Part shown: in pieces, positions 1-9,961 of the stretch | How positions within the stretch are numbered: position 1 is the stretch's first letter | Layout of the letters: every line of letters begins with the position of its first letter | Origin: Neoarius graeffei | Taxonomy: Eukaryota; Chordata; Actinopteri; Siluriformes; Ariidae | Direction: 5' to 3' | Length of the DNA stretch: 64,000 nucleotides | Assembly: GCF_027579695.1 (NCBI RefSeq) | Contig: NC_083586.1 | Span: 5,886,001-5,950,000 of the forward strand | Program-made: the position numbers and the translations under genes | The notes under the pieces: model-generated | Told to the model about the DNA's origin: nothing | Database searches by the model: none | Seen by the model: the letters and a program-made list of their open reading frames with translations, nothing else

Positions 1-155
1 AACTTGGCATTTGAATTTCCTGGCAAATACTGACTTTTGTGATGCCATCTGTGGGACACCTCCCTCTGAATCCTACGTCAGCGCTGGTTTGTTTATGAGA
101 AAATGACCTGGTGGTTTTCTGCAAATTTCTTCAACATTATCACGTAATTATTAAA

Positions 156-329
156 ATGGTTAACAGATGTATCGTAGGAGGGTGTAGCAACACCAATCTT
201 GATGGGCTTAGTACTCATCGTTTTACAAAAGACTGGGCAATGAGAGAGAAATGGGAGTGCTTGGTCTACACAGGCTGTGCACTTAAACCGTGCAAAGCTC
301 GCGCATCCTGCTTGTGCTTCTGCAGATAA
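156..329 (+). pseudogene. THAP zinc-finger domain fragment
   Basis: The frame from the ATG at 156 begins MVNRCIVGGCSNTN and continues with a histidine, phenylalanine and tryptophan spaced as in THAP (C2CH) DNA-binding domains. The first cysteine pair is clear. The second half (Cys-x2-His) is not convincing before the stop at 329. THAP domains occur in host regulators and at the N-termini of several DNA transposases. A hAT-type C-terminus lies about 110 bp downstream, so this could be a decayed N-terminal exon of the same gene or a separate insertion. The fragment is short and has no visible continuation, so I treat it as a remnant. Confidence 0.5.
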
Positions 330-441
330 CATCATGAATCTGGCTCCAGACTCCCTTGGGATTTTTCCAGGTGCGTTTTGTTATTTATTTTTTTTTCTGC
401 TGTTGACAGATGGCCTTGTGCAAAATTACCCTTCTGGATGA

Positions 442-888
442 GTGTGTAAAGGGGCATGCTTTCATATAAAAAACACGAAATTGGTCCAGAATATGCCCTT
501 TGAGCAGCAGTTAGTTTCTTATTTCAAGGAGGACTACCGGTCATTTTCATGGATTCGGTACTCATTCGTTTCCACCGCAAACGATTTGTCACTGCAAATG
601 CAACAGCAGCTTAATGAGCTGAAGAGTGACAGCAGGCTGAAGCACCTTTTTAGCACCTGTTCTCTTACATCCTTCTGGGTAACACTGATGCAGGAGTACC
701 CCCAGCTCTGTGACGTTGCCTTAAAAATTCTCCTACCTTTCATGTCAACATACTTGTGTGATGCAGGCTTTTCAAAACTGACCACACTCAAAACTAAGTA
801 CTGCAATCATGCACAGATTGAGGATGACCTGAGGCTGTATTTAACTAAAATTGAGCCGAGAATTCGAGAACTCTGCCAAACAAAGTAG
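442..888 (+). pseudogene. hAT transposase C-terminal fragment (dimerisation domain)
   Basis: The frame ends in a typical hAT-family C-terminal dimerisation region. There is a FW..L..EYP motif (SFWVTLMQEYPQL), then LLPFMSTYLCDAGFS and LKTKYCNHAQIEDDLRLYL. This matches domesticated and mobile hAT proteins of the ZBED5 / SCAND3-like type. Only about 130 residues of a protein normally above 600 residues remain. The catalytic aspartates are absent, so it cannot be a working transposase. The first residues, before MPFEQQ, are probably not native. It belongs to the element that ends near 1692. Confidence 0.75.
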
Positions 889-1239
889 GCTCATATGTCA
901 CACTGAGACGTTTGTTAACATTACCTCTGGTACTCTGGTAGAGTGTGTTTGTTCGTTCATGTATTTGTTAGCAACTTTGCCGAACAAAATGTACAGACCA
1001 ATTTTCATGAAAATTTTATGAGATATGTGTCTTGGCCCAGTGAAGAACTTAAATTTTGGAGGTGATCCAGAACCGCATCTGGATCCATACATTTTTAAAA
1101 GGATATAGGGCAAAATTGAACATTTTCAGTCTCAGACTGTTGTCTAACATTGTAATAATACAATAATACACAACAATAAAAAAACAGCCCAATAATAATA
1201 GCTTATCTATTTTTTTTTGGGGGGGGCTCAAAGTATACT

Positions 1240-1612
1240 TGGGCGGCATGGTCGTGTAGTGGTTAGCACAGTCGCCTCACAGCAAGAAGGTTCCGGGTTC
1301 GAACCCAGCAGCTGGCGAGGGCCTTTCTGTGTGGAGTTTGCATGTTCTCCCCGTGTCTGCGTGGGTTTCCTCCAGGTGCTCTGGTTTCCCCCACAATCCA
1401 AAGACATGCAGTTAGGTTGACATGGGGCAGCCTTGGGCTGAGGTGCCCTTACGCAAGGTACCTGACCCCTGACTGCTCCCCAGGTGCTCTGGTGTGGCTG
1501 CCCACTGCTCTGAGTGTGTGCATGTGTTCACTGCTTCAGATGGGTTAAATGCAGAGGATGAATTTCACTGTGCTTGAAGTGTGCATATGATGAATAAAGG
1601 TTTCTTCTTCTT
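1240..1612 (+). mobile_element. tRNA-derived V-SINE-type SINE
   Basis: The tRNA-like head (GGCGGCATGGTCGTGTAGTG, B box GGGTTCGAACCC) is followed by the conserved V-SINE core seen in HE1/DANA-type fish SINEs (GTTTCCTCCAGGTGCTCTGG, then CCAAAGACATGCAG). The 3' part is a different subfamily from most other SINEs here. It ends in GGGTTAAATGCAGAGGATG and an (AGGTTTCTTCTTC) tail rather than GATGA repeats. It is inserted in the hAT remnant. No clear target duplication is visible. Confidence 0.85.
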
Positions 1613-1699
1613 GCTACAGTCGGGGGGGGGGGGTGTCAAAGTACGCTTGCTACAGTCAGGGGGGCCAAGATCGCAAATGTTTGAGAACCCCGTCTAGAC

Positions 1700-2252
1700 T
1701 ATTCAGTTCTTTATTTTCCAAGTGTCTGGAAAGTGTGAAAACATTTGTGGGTATTATGATGAGTGTTAAATGCAGAGAAACATATTAGTGAACATAAGAA
1801 ATCTGCTTTAATTATGCAGCTGACAGAAGCTTGCTTTAGCTGGCACAATCTAGCCTCATCTATGTGTAGACCTTTTCTGAACACACTGTGAATGCACTGT
1901 TGCTTTTTGGCAGCTGGCAGTGACAGCAGACCATTACAGATATCACTCACATGCTGTATATTCACAACTTGTCACTATTGCAAATATATTTGTAGTTAAT
2001 ACAAGTATTTTAAATATATTTTATATAAAGCGCATCATAATTTCTGTAATTTTAACCAAGGTAGTTTACAATTCTGTATTGTATACTTTTAAATGATGAC
2101 CATGCAGAATTATAAATTGTAAAACACAGTTTTGATTCTTCATGATATACATATCCTAGTTTATGTCCTTTACAAACATACAAAGGAACTTACAGCTGCT
2201 GTTACACTATTACAATATTTAAATAGTTATATCTCTATTTTAGTGTTGTTTT
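1700..2252. other. AT-rich interval, no gene recognised
   Basis: This is AT-rich unique-looking sequence with only short chance ORFs. If the collagen exon at 3248 belongs to a real gene, this would be intron or downstream sequence of it. Confidence 0.5.
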
Positions 2253-2265
2253 CAAGTATCTATAT

Positions 2266-2610
2266 CTCTCATTATCTGTAGCTGCTTTATCCTGTTCTAC
2301 AGGGTCGCAGGCAAGCTGGATCCTATCCCAGCTGACTATGGGCGAAAGGCAGGGTACACCCTGGACAAGTCGCCAGGTCATCACAGGGCTGACACATAGA
2401 CAACCATTCACACCTATGGTCAATTTAGAGTCACCAGTTAACCTAACCTGCATGTCTTTGGACTGTGGGGGAAACCAGAGCACCCGGAGGAAACCCATGC
2501 AGAGAACATACAAACTCCACACAGAAAGGCCCTTGCTGGCCATGGGGCTCGAACCCAGACCATCTTGCTGTGAGGCAACAGCGCTAACCACTACACCACC
2601 GTGCCGCCCC
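2266..2610 (-). mobile_element. V-SINE-type SINE with 13-bp target duplication
   Basis: In reverse orientation the head GGCGGCACGGTGGTGTAGTG, the V-SINE core and the tail with GCAGCTACAGATAATGAGAG are all present. The 13-bp direct repeat CAAGTATCTATAT lies at 2253-2265 and 2611-2623, marking both ends of the insertion. The copy is full length. Confidence 0.92.
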
Positions 2611-2623
2611 CAAGTATCTATAT

Positions 2624-3247
2624 TTCTTTTTAACTATTTTTCTATTGACTTTACTCACTACATTTCAAAATTCTATGATATACATATTTTTTCAAAACTT
2701 TACCTAATTTTTTCTCTTCTGATCGCTTCAATCAAATTTTTTAGCTTATGTGAAATCATAAATAAAAGGGTGAAATATTTATATGTACATTTTACATGTG
2801 TAAGTAGAGTGTTTACCCTAAATAGCAATATTTTTCTCTCCCAAAAATGCAGCATTGTTTCAAATATATGTTGTGAGCTGTATTTTAAATTTGTATCAGC
2901 AAATTTGTATTATAACTGCTTATTACTAGCATGTAAACAAGGCTGTATTGTCAGAATTATTAACAGGCTAGCTAACATTTGAGAGATTACACATCTAGCT
3001 TCAGTTTGTTAGTTACTGTTACCCAAAATCTCGGGTAACAAGCTTTCTTTATTCTTGCACTTCAAGGTAATTTAAGGAATTCTTTTTTTATTCTTTAACT
3101 GAAGGATTTTTTTTTTTTAAACACAAGACTTAGCACTTTTACTTGGGTATAAAATTGGTCTGCTTCTACCACTTCTGGTCACATGCATGCCACAGAATGA
3201 GAATAAATCAGTTGTGTTATAATAATGAATAATACATGCATGCTTAC
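2624..3247. other. AT-rich interval, no feature recognised
   Basis: No coding or repeat signature was recognised here. It lies directly downstream of the collagen exon on the minus strand, so it may be intron. Confidence 0.45.
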
Positions 3248-3292
3248 CTTTGGCCCAGGCTCACCAGGGGGTCCTTGTTCACCTTTGTCACC
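3248..3292 (-). CDS. Single collagen triple-helix exon (45 bp)
   Basis: On the minus strand a 45-bp exon is framed by an acceptor (TTTTCAAAAGCAATCTCAG) and a donor (AAG/GTAAGC). It reads five perfect Gly-X-Y triplets: GDKGEQGPPGEPGPK. It starts with a complete Gly codon and is phase 0 at both ends. Exons of 45 or 54 bp that start with an intact Gly codon are the hallmark of collagen triple-helix regions. No second collagen exon was found in the window, so either the introns are very large because of the mobile elements or this is an isolated exon. The collagen type cannot be told from five triplets. If real, the product is a secreted triple-helical matrix or membrane collagen. Confidence 0.7.
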
Positions 3293-3415
3293 CTGAGATT
3301 GCTTTTGAAAATATGTTGAATGATTTATCAGTGAATTGCTTCAATATGTTTGAAGATTCTGGGGTTGTTTCTTTCTCAATAATAATAATAATTATTATTA
3401 TTATTAGTAGTAGTA

Positions 3416-3768
3416 GGCGGCATGGTGGCGTAGTGGTTAGCGCTGTCGCCTCACAGCAAGAAGGTCTGGGTTCAAGCCCCGTGGCCGGCGAGGGCCTTTC
3501 TGTGTGGAGTTTGCATATTGTCCGTGTGGGTTTCCTCTGGGTGCTCCGGTTTCCCCCACAGTCCAAAGACATGCAGGTTAGGTTAATTGGTGACTGTAAA
3601 TTGACTGCAGGTGTGAGTGTGAATGGTTGTCTGTGTCTATGTGTCAGCACTGTGATGACCTGGCGACTTGTCCAGGGTGTACCCCGCCTTTCGCCTGTAG
3701 TCAGCTGGGATAGGCTCCAGCTTGCCTGCGACCCTGTAGAAGGATAAAGCGGCTAGAGATAATGAGAT
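3416..3768 (+). mobile_element. V-SINE-type SINE
   Basis: This is a full-length copy, from the GGCGGCATGGTGGCGTAGTG head through the V-SINE core to the tail GCGGCTAGAGATAATGAGAT. It is inserted immediately after an (AAT/ATT)n and (AGT)n simple repeat at about 3379-3415. The target duplication is obscured by that repeat. Confidence 0.9.
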
Positions 3769-3769
3769 T

Positions 3770-4440
3770 ATTATTTATTGGGGTGGGGGTTGAGAAAAAG
3801 CACATTGGTGTTTAATTATTTCACCATCTGGCATCTACTTGGTTAAAATAAACAGCAACTGTAATGTGCACAGAGTGTATAAAGCACTCCATAGTGTCCT
3901 TTTTTTTCTGCCGTTACTCCCAATAGCATTTTTTGAATATGCCACACAATAAAGCAAAATGCCCATTTCCTCTCCATGTTTTTTGAAAGAGGACAGACAT
4001 TCTGCTTTGAACTGCCCTGAGTCAACAGGAAATGTTTCTGTGAATTATGTGTTATGTGTTTTTATATTTTGTGCTTAAGAACAACATGGTGAAATATGTT
4101 AGAAAACCATGAACTCGACTCTGATATTTCCTTATTCACTTACCAGAATCTTTGATACTGAAAATGCTCTGAGTTGGGAGTCTGAGACGAGTAACATACT
4201 GTGACAACAAATGGTACTGAGGGTGGGCATTATTTAATTACGATAATGTCTATGTGCTTGTCTATGTGATAGACAGACACTGATCAATGCTAAACTAGTG
4301 ACAGAGCACTGAAAATCAGGCCTCTTATGGACAATTTTTGAGGTCAGGGAATGGTAAGCCAATGAGCTGCCTTCAGCGAATAAATTTATAGTAAGATAGA
4401 TAGATGAATTTTATTGCCTCTGCTGGGAATTTTGGGAAGA
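3770..4440. other. Interval without recognised feature
   Basis: No convincing ORF, tRNA or transposon end was found. A short GATA-type run (ATAGATAGATG) lies near 4396. Confidence 0.45.
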
Positions 4441-4594
4441 TAACTGGAGAGAAAAAGCAACAGATGGTTTTGATCTCTGGGTTCTGGGCCCAGTGTGTTT
4501 CCGGTGCGGCACTCTGTTCACCTCACACCTGAGATAGGACTTGAGCCCACAATCTGTGGCTCATGGAAAACATTGGTGTAAAATCTCTCAGAAC

Positions 4595-4666
4595 TAGCAG
4601 AAGACAGTTTCAATCCCTCAACCTCTGGGTTATGGGCCCAGCATGCTTCCACTGTGCCACTCTACT
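4595..4666 (-). pseudogene. tRNA-iMet(CAT) pseudogene, best-preserved copy
   Basis: This copy is exactly 72 nt. The minus strand reads AGTAGAGTGGCACAGTGGAA, then GCATGCTGGGCCCATAACCC, then AGAGGTTGAGGGATTGAAAC and a 3' end of TCTTCTGCTA. It keeps the anticodon stem, the CAT anticodon and the initiator-type T loop (GATTGAAAC). Substitutions at the 5' end weaken the acceptor stem pairing. It is one unit of the surrounding array. Confidence 0.75.
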
Positions 4667-5100
4667 CATCTTACAGCTTACCTGGGACTTGAACCCATAA
4701 TGCCTGGCTCATGGAAAACACTGGCATAAAAGACATCAGAACTAGCAGAAGATGGTTTTGATTCATCAACTGTTGGGTTATAGGCCCAGCACACTTGTGC
4801 TGCACCACTCTGCTAACCTCATACCCCACAAGAGACTTGAGTCCCTACTGCCTGACTCAAGGAAATCATTGACAGAAAAGACCTCAGAACAAGCAGAGAA
4901 AGGTTTCGATCCATCAACTTATGGGTCCAGCATGCTCCCACTGCACCACTCTGGTGACCTCACACCTCAGGTGGGACATGAACCCACAATGCCTGGCTCA
5001 TGGAAAACATTGGCATTAAAGACCTCAGAACTAGCAAATTATGTTTTCAAGCTCTCAACCTCTGGGTAATTGGCCCAGCACACTCTCACTGCACCACTCA

Positions 5101-5173
5101 GCCCCTGTGGGACTAAAAGGCACAATTCCTGGTTTAAGAGGCTAGTGCCTTATCCATTCGTTCACCACTGTAC
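5101..5173 (-). pseudogene. tRNA-Arg(CCT)-like pseudogene
   Basis: The minus strand contains AATGGATAAGGCACTAGCCT, followed by CTTAAACCAGGAATTGTGCC. This closely follows vertebrate tRNA-Arg(CCT) D-arm and anticodon-arm sequence. The anticodon loop now reads CTT in place of CCT, and the T loop has lost its GGTTCGA core (TTTTAGTCC). It is the terminal element of the array. Confidence 0.65.
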
Positions 5174-5529
5174 CCTACTGAAATAGTACAGTCACTCAGA
5201 AACTGCTAGGATTGTTCTTCAGATGTTTCTCATCTCGGCTACAGAATCTTCTTTTATGTGTACTCGATTTGCTCAGTTGAAACGACTGTGGGATTTTGAT
5301 TTGTGTAAAGCTGACTAAGTTTATATTGCAGGGCTTGGTTGGGATTGGGTCACCTTGTGAGAGCCATGTGTCAGAGATGGTGGTGAAGACTGTAGCACAC
5401 GTGAGAGGTGCATTTTGTGTGTTTGCCTTCGCCACCAGGGGGGGGCCCTACATCCTGACCCTCACCTGCTGTTTCAGAGGGATCTCCTCCCCCTTTCATG
5501 AGATCTACTCATGGTTCCTGGCCTAGTCA
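5174..5529. other. Interval without recognised gene
   Basis: This mixed-composition sequence lies between the tRNA array and the fossil gag. It may belong to the fossil LTR element, but no domain was recognised. Confidence 0.4.
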
Positions 5530-7114
5530 TGCCAGTGGGTAGCTTTTGTCATTTTTCTTGGGCTCTTTGGTTTTATCGGTTGAGGAATTTGACTGTTCCT
5601 GTAACAGTTTCCTAAATTCAGCCAAGCAGGCCTTCAAAGAGTCCAGTTCTGAGTGGGACTCATCAGGTTGGTCCGAGTCACTGTGTTGTTCATTTCTACC
5701 TCTACGTTTAGTGTTACGGTCAGAACGCTCCTGCCATCTCTGGCCAGAGCGGGGATGATGGTCTTGCTGCCAACCGCTTTGTTCCTTATGACCCTGTTTA
5801 CATGATGGGCAGTTGCCATAGTTACTATGACCTTGCCATCAGTCTCTCCTGGCCTTACCTTGCTGATTCTCCCACTCACCTTGGTGATGGCTCGGCAAGG
5901 ATCGGGCTGGACCGGGATTTTTCCAGGTGGGTCCCCCTTTCGGTGCTTCACCTCCTTCTAAGGTTAGCGGGGGCTTGTCCTCACCCTGGAGGCTAAGGAC
6001 TCTGGGTTCATCATCGTTTCCGTTTACGGTTTTGACAGTGGTCTCCCAGGTCATTTGGGCTCGCTGCCTAGTTTCCTTCATTGAGTAGCAATTTTGTCGA
6101 CACGTCAGTGTGACTTGATTCCGCACGCATGGGTGGAGGTTATGTAAGAAAAGGGATTTGAAGCCCCTATCTTCTTCTAAACCTGGTGTGTTGCTACCCT
6201 GAAAGTAGGCGGTACGTAGCCGTCTATAATACTCACGAGGTGCCTCAGACCGTTTCTGCCTAATTTGTATTGCACACAATGTCGCGGAGGTTTCATCCGT
6301 GTACGGCGCATATTCTTCCCGCATGTAATTGCGAAGTTTCGAATAACTATCGCGAACATTTGGTGGTAGTCTCTCTAAAAAGGCATGGACGCTACTACTG
6401 AAGGTCTTCCAGACCAGTTTAAGCTTCTCTCGTTGTGGCTCACAGTAGGTCCATCAGGCATCGGTCAATTTCTCGTAAATAATCATTTACGTTGGATCTT
6501 TTATTATCGGGATTGAATCGCTCGATATCTTTGGCAAGTAGGTCAATTTGCCATATGTGGAGGTTGATGGAGGTTGGCGGGGCGCCTGGTGCTCGACCAG
6601 GTAATCCTCGGTGTCCAGTTCGGACGCCTCTTCCCACTCTAAACTTTGATGCATGGTTGGGGGTCTCTCACACCCCTCGTGCCCTTCTTTGGGGTTCTGC
6701 TACTTGGCAGCCCTTACGGCGCCTTTCTCGGCTTTCTCTAGCCTTTCGGTGCACTCATCGAGGGAGTCCTTCAAGAGGCTATGCTCCCTAGATAAATCAT
6801 TGACCTCGGCTGTCAGCTCGGCGTTGCTGGTTGTCAGCCTGTCAACCTCTCTGTGCAGGGATCTGATCTCTTGATCAGCATCTTGGAAGTGTAACAAGAA
6901 TAGTTTACTTAGTGCATCTTGGACACTGATTGTTGTTCTCTTTGGATCTCTCATTTGTGTTATTGAGTTGATTATGCTAGCTTGGCACTCATGCCTACTC
7001 ATGCCCCTAATGGTTGCCCTATCGGAGTCAGAGCAGTGAATGAGGTCTGCAATGACCTCAAAAAGGGACACGTCTTGCTCATTGTCTTCAGTCTCTGAGA
7101 CACGAGGGGATGCC
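5530..7114 (-). mobile_element. Fossil LTR-element gag region
   Basis: The minus strand carries remnants of a retrovirus-like or LTR-retrotransposon gag. An acidic start (MASPRVSETEDNEQDVSLF) leads into a heptad coiled coil. A capsid-like segment with YYRRLRTAYFQG and LFLHNLHPCVRNQV motifs follows, and then a basic, Gln/Pro-rich C-terminus. No protease, polymerase, integrase or envelope part was recognised. It is broken, with several breaks, and looks moderately old. The exact family cannot be fixed from gag alone. Paired LTRs are not evident. Confidence 0.65.
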
Positions 7115-8465
7115 ATTTTACTTAGATTGGATATTGGGTAATTAATCAATCAATGAGTTAATTATTAATCAATTAGGATTAATTAATATTAACTATGTAA
7201 TTAATTAGTTAACAAGGTTTAATTGTTTGGAGATGTTCTCTTATCCTAAGTTATCAATAGGTTGTTAGAATTTGTGATATGGTTATCACACTCCTGTTTT
7301 AACACACCTGGGGATGTACTTTAGCAGTACTGAATCAGTTGGTAGCTGATCTGCTGTAACAATACTCAAGAAGTCGACAAACCAATCGCCTCACACGGGG
7401 CATGAATTATGTAGGTGTAATTAATGATTTTGTGTATTCAAGACTGGATAAGTGATCAATCTTTAATAATTACATGAAATCAGTCTCATTAAAATTTGAA
7501 GGTTAATAATTAAAATGAATCAATCCTGGCGGCACGGTGGTGTAGTGGTTAGCACTGTCGCCTCACAGCAAGAAGGTCCTGGGTTCGAGCCCTGGGGCCG
7601 GCGAGGGCCTTTCTGTGCGGAGTTTGCATGTTCTCCCCGTGTCCGCGTGGGTTTCCTCCGGGTGCTCCGGTTTCCCCCACAGTCCAAAGACATGCAGGTT
7701 AGGTTAACTGGTGACTCTAAATTGACCGTAGGTGTGAATGGTTGTCTGTGTCTATGTGTCAGCCCTGTGATGACCTGGCGACTTGTCCAGGGTGTACCCC
7801 GCCTTTTGCCCATAGTCAGCTGGGATAGGTTCCAGCTTGCCTGCGACCCTGTAGAAGGATAAAGCAGCTAGAGATGATGAGATGAGATGAATCGATCCTT
7901 TAATTTAACTCATTTGAATTGAATCATATCATAGAATCAGTCTCATTTGAATCGTTTGAAGTGAATCATTCAATGAATCGTTCAATGAATCATTTAGTGA
8001 ATCAGTGAATCATTTAGTGAATCATACCATTGATCCTGGGTAAATTACCAGACACCTAAAAATGGTATCTTCAAATTATTATTGATCACTTACCATATTA
8101 CAACTTTTCTACACCTTTCCTTGAATTCTTTGCGATTGGGCAACTTCAAAAGTATTAGAACAGCAGATAGACACCACACAATTTCAATAATAATGGAGTT
8201 TATTATAAAAAAGATAATAAAAATTTTAATATAAAGAAAAGGAAAAATTGAACAATTTAATAGCAACAGAATTGAAATCTTCTGTAAACAGAGTGTGTGT
8301 GTGTGTGTGGGGTGTGTGTGTGCATAAGCAGTTTTAGCTTGTGAGCTATGTGAGACACAGGAATTTTGTTATCTGCAATCTTGGTATGCGTGTGTGCGTG
8401 GGGGAAGGCATTAAGTTCAAAGAATTTGGTCCGTGCCAGGACGGGCCAGGGTGTGTTATCTGCAA
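7115..8465. other. AT-rich interval upstream of the fossil gag, with short direct repeats
   Basis: Apart from the SINE at 7527-7886, this stretch has no gene. At about 7960-8025 there are imperfect tandem copies of a motif of 12 to 16 bp (TGAATCATTTAG-like). It may include leader sequence of the fossil LTR element, but no LTR could be delimited. A (GT)n run lies at about 8290-8325. Confidence 0.4.
7527..7886 (+). mobile_element. V-SINE-type SINE with 12-bp target duplication
   Basis: The copy is full length, with head GGCGGCACGGTGGTGTAGTG, the V-SINE core, and a tail ending in GATGATGAGATGAG. The flanks are ATGAATCAATCC (7515-7526) and ATGAATCGATCC (7887-7898), a target duplication with one mismatch. 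It lies in the AT-rich sequence upstream of the fossil gag. Confidence 0.92.
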
Positions 8466-8466
8466 T

Positions 8467-9181
8467 CTTGGGCTACATCCACACGATAACGGCAATGAGA
8501 TGTTATTTAAAAATATATCGCGTCCAAATGGGCAACAATCAGTAAAATATCAGGTCCATATGGCAACGCAACGCTTGCTGAAAATGATGCAATACACATG
8601 CCACACCTCTAGGGGCGCTGTAAGACGGTCCCTTCAGAGACACCAGAACAATAGAAGTAGTAAGGACGCATGCGCATAAACTATTATGCGTGAGACTTCA
8701 TATTAGCCACAAAGTCAGGAAAATCTGTTCGTAAAATTACATTATAATGACCAAATACAATGAAAAGTATTTTTCCAGTCTCACCTGTGAAAGGTAATCC
8801 CATGTGATCTCGTTTGGACGGCAAACCTGTTGGTACAGTTAAACGCAGCTAATCTTTATTCTCCGCTTTGACCTATCCAATATGTCGGCGAGGATGACGT
8901 ATGATTCTACGCGGAAGGCGGCGTCTTTAATGGTCCGGAATAAATTGAATGCTACACATTGATGGATTAATTTGTTGTTTCTCACCTGTGAAAGATAATC
9001 CCATGTGATCTCGTTTGGACGGTAAACCTGTTGGTACAGTTAAATGCAGCACATGAATCTTTATTCTCCGCTTTGACCTATCCAATATGGCGGCGAGGAT
9101 GATGTATGATTCTACATGGAAGGCGGCGTCTTTAATGGTCCGGAATAAATTGAATGCTACACGTTGATGGATTAATTTGCT
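8467..9181. repeat. Unclassified interspersed repeat ending in a 201-bp tandem duplication
   Basis: The segment from GGGCTACATCCACACGATAA onward reads like a non-autonomous DNA element, but the family was not recognised. It ends in two head-to-tail copies at 8780-8980 and 8981-9181. Both begin CTCACCTGTGAAAG and contain GTGATCTCGTTTGGACGG, and they differ at about ten positions. Small ORFs here are not convincing. Confidence 0.5.
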
Positions 9182-9297
9182 TTTCTATGCCCTTTTTGAG
9201 GAATGTATTGTAGGACTTAAACCACCATCTGAAGAGGTGAGATCGCTCCTTTTTTTCCCTATTTTTGCTGGCAGGATTGACTCTGCCCTAAGGGCAG

Positions 9298-9300
<3 letters not shown>

Positions 9301-9329
<29 letters not shown>
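9301..9329 (+). repeat. (TC)n microsatellite
   Basis: An uninterrupted run of about 14 TC dinucleotides. Confidence 0.95.
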
Positions 9330-9332
<3 letters not shown>

Positions 9333-9618
9333 TTGCACCATTACACAATAAATATTCACAGTGAAAATATTTTGTAAGCGCGTTTCATGAACCAAGTTAT
9401 AGGATTTGTTTTGAGTTTTTTGTCTGTGTTGTGTGAATGTGTTGATCTTTATGTGTGAGTGTTTGTTTTCATGTTTTGTTATTACAGCATGGCTGTATTC
9501 TTTTGTTTCTGAAATTGCATTGCACCCAACAGAGTCAGTGGATGCGGTGCATCATGGTCCTATGTATGTAATTAAATATTGATTTATGGAGACTATAGTC
9601 ACCATTTCGGTGTGGAGG

Positions 9619-9961
9619 TGTTATGTCCCTCTTCTACCTCTAGGTGGCTGTAGGTTCTCCCGTATTTTCTTGTTTTGTCTGTTGATTGTCTTCCAGGTGT
9701 TCCCTGTTGGTGGGACGTCTCCAATTGGTCTACCTGGCATGTTGTGCACTATAAATGGGAGCTGTGACCAGGAGCAAGAGGGGTTGCCTTCACGCCTGCA
9801 GCTGATGCTGTTATTTACCCTTATCATATTTAGTTATTGTCTTTATTTTTATTTGCTATTTTCTTATATTGTAAACTCCTTAGTTGTAATAAATCCCCTA
9901 GACTTGAGTCTGTTGGTCTTTTGGGTCATTCATGTGTTACGCTGGTTAGCTGGTTGTAACA
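9619..9961 (+). mobile_element. Fossil solo-LTR-like segment
   Basis: The 343-bp segment begins TGTTATGTCCC and ends GTTGTAACA, giving LTR-like TGTTA...TAACA ends. It has a TATA-like box (CACTATAAATGGG) in the middle and a polyadenylation signal (AATAAA) in the last third, the usual LTR layout. No matching 4-6 bp target duplication and no second LTR are visible, so the call is provisional. It abuts the first recognisable codons of the LINE that follows. Confidence 0.45.

Larger units (their letters stand above)
1..1692 (+). mobile_element. Right part of a decayed hAT transposon (left end outside window)
   Basis: A hAT transposase C-terminal remnant (442-888) is followed by non-coding sequence that ends near 1692. 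Read from the right, the end is GGGGTTCTCAAACATTTG, which resembles the typical hAT terminus (CAGNGGTTCTCAAAC). The left terminus and the 8-bp target duplication cannot be seen. A short tandem motif (about 35 bp, ending in a poly-G run) lies at 1613-1670, and a SINE is inserted at about 1240-1612. The family call rests on the protein remnant. The right boundary is inferred. Confidence 0.5.
4445..5173 (-). repeat. Tandem array of decayed tRNA-iMet / tRNA-Arg pairs (about 145-bp unit, 5 units)
   Basis: Five diverged units follow one another with a period of about 145 bp. In minus orientation each unit holds a sequence matching initiator tRNA-Met (GCTGGGCCCATAACCCAGAG around the CAT anticodon). 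Alternating with it is a segment matching the 3' half of tRNA-Arg(CCT) (AGCCAGGCATTATGGGTTCAAGTCCC-like, split here by degeneration). The iMet-like parts lie near 4464-4530, 4595-4666, 4745-4822, 4893-4953 and 5034-5100. The array ends with a nearly full-length Arg-type copy at 5101-5173. This is a decayed tandem tRNA gene cluster. Confidence 0.75.

Noticed and set aside
2338-2982. 214-codon plus-strand ORF
   Set aside because: Its first half is the antisense of a SINE and the rest is AT-rich non-coding sequence. Similar SINE-derived ORFs occur at 1217, 3250, 3288, 7515, 11461, 19351, 46870 and 47051.
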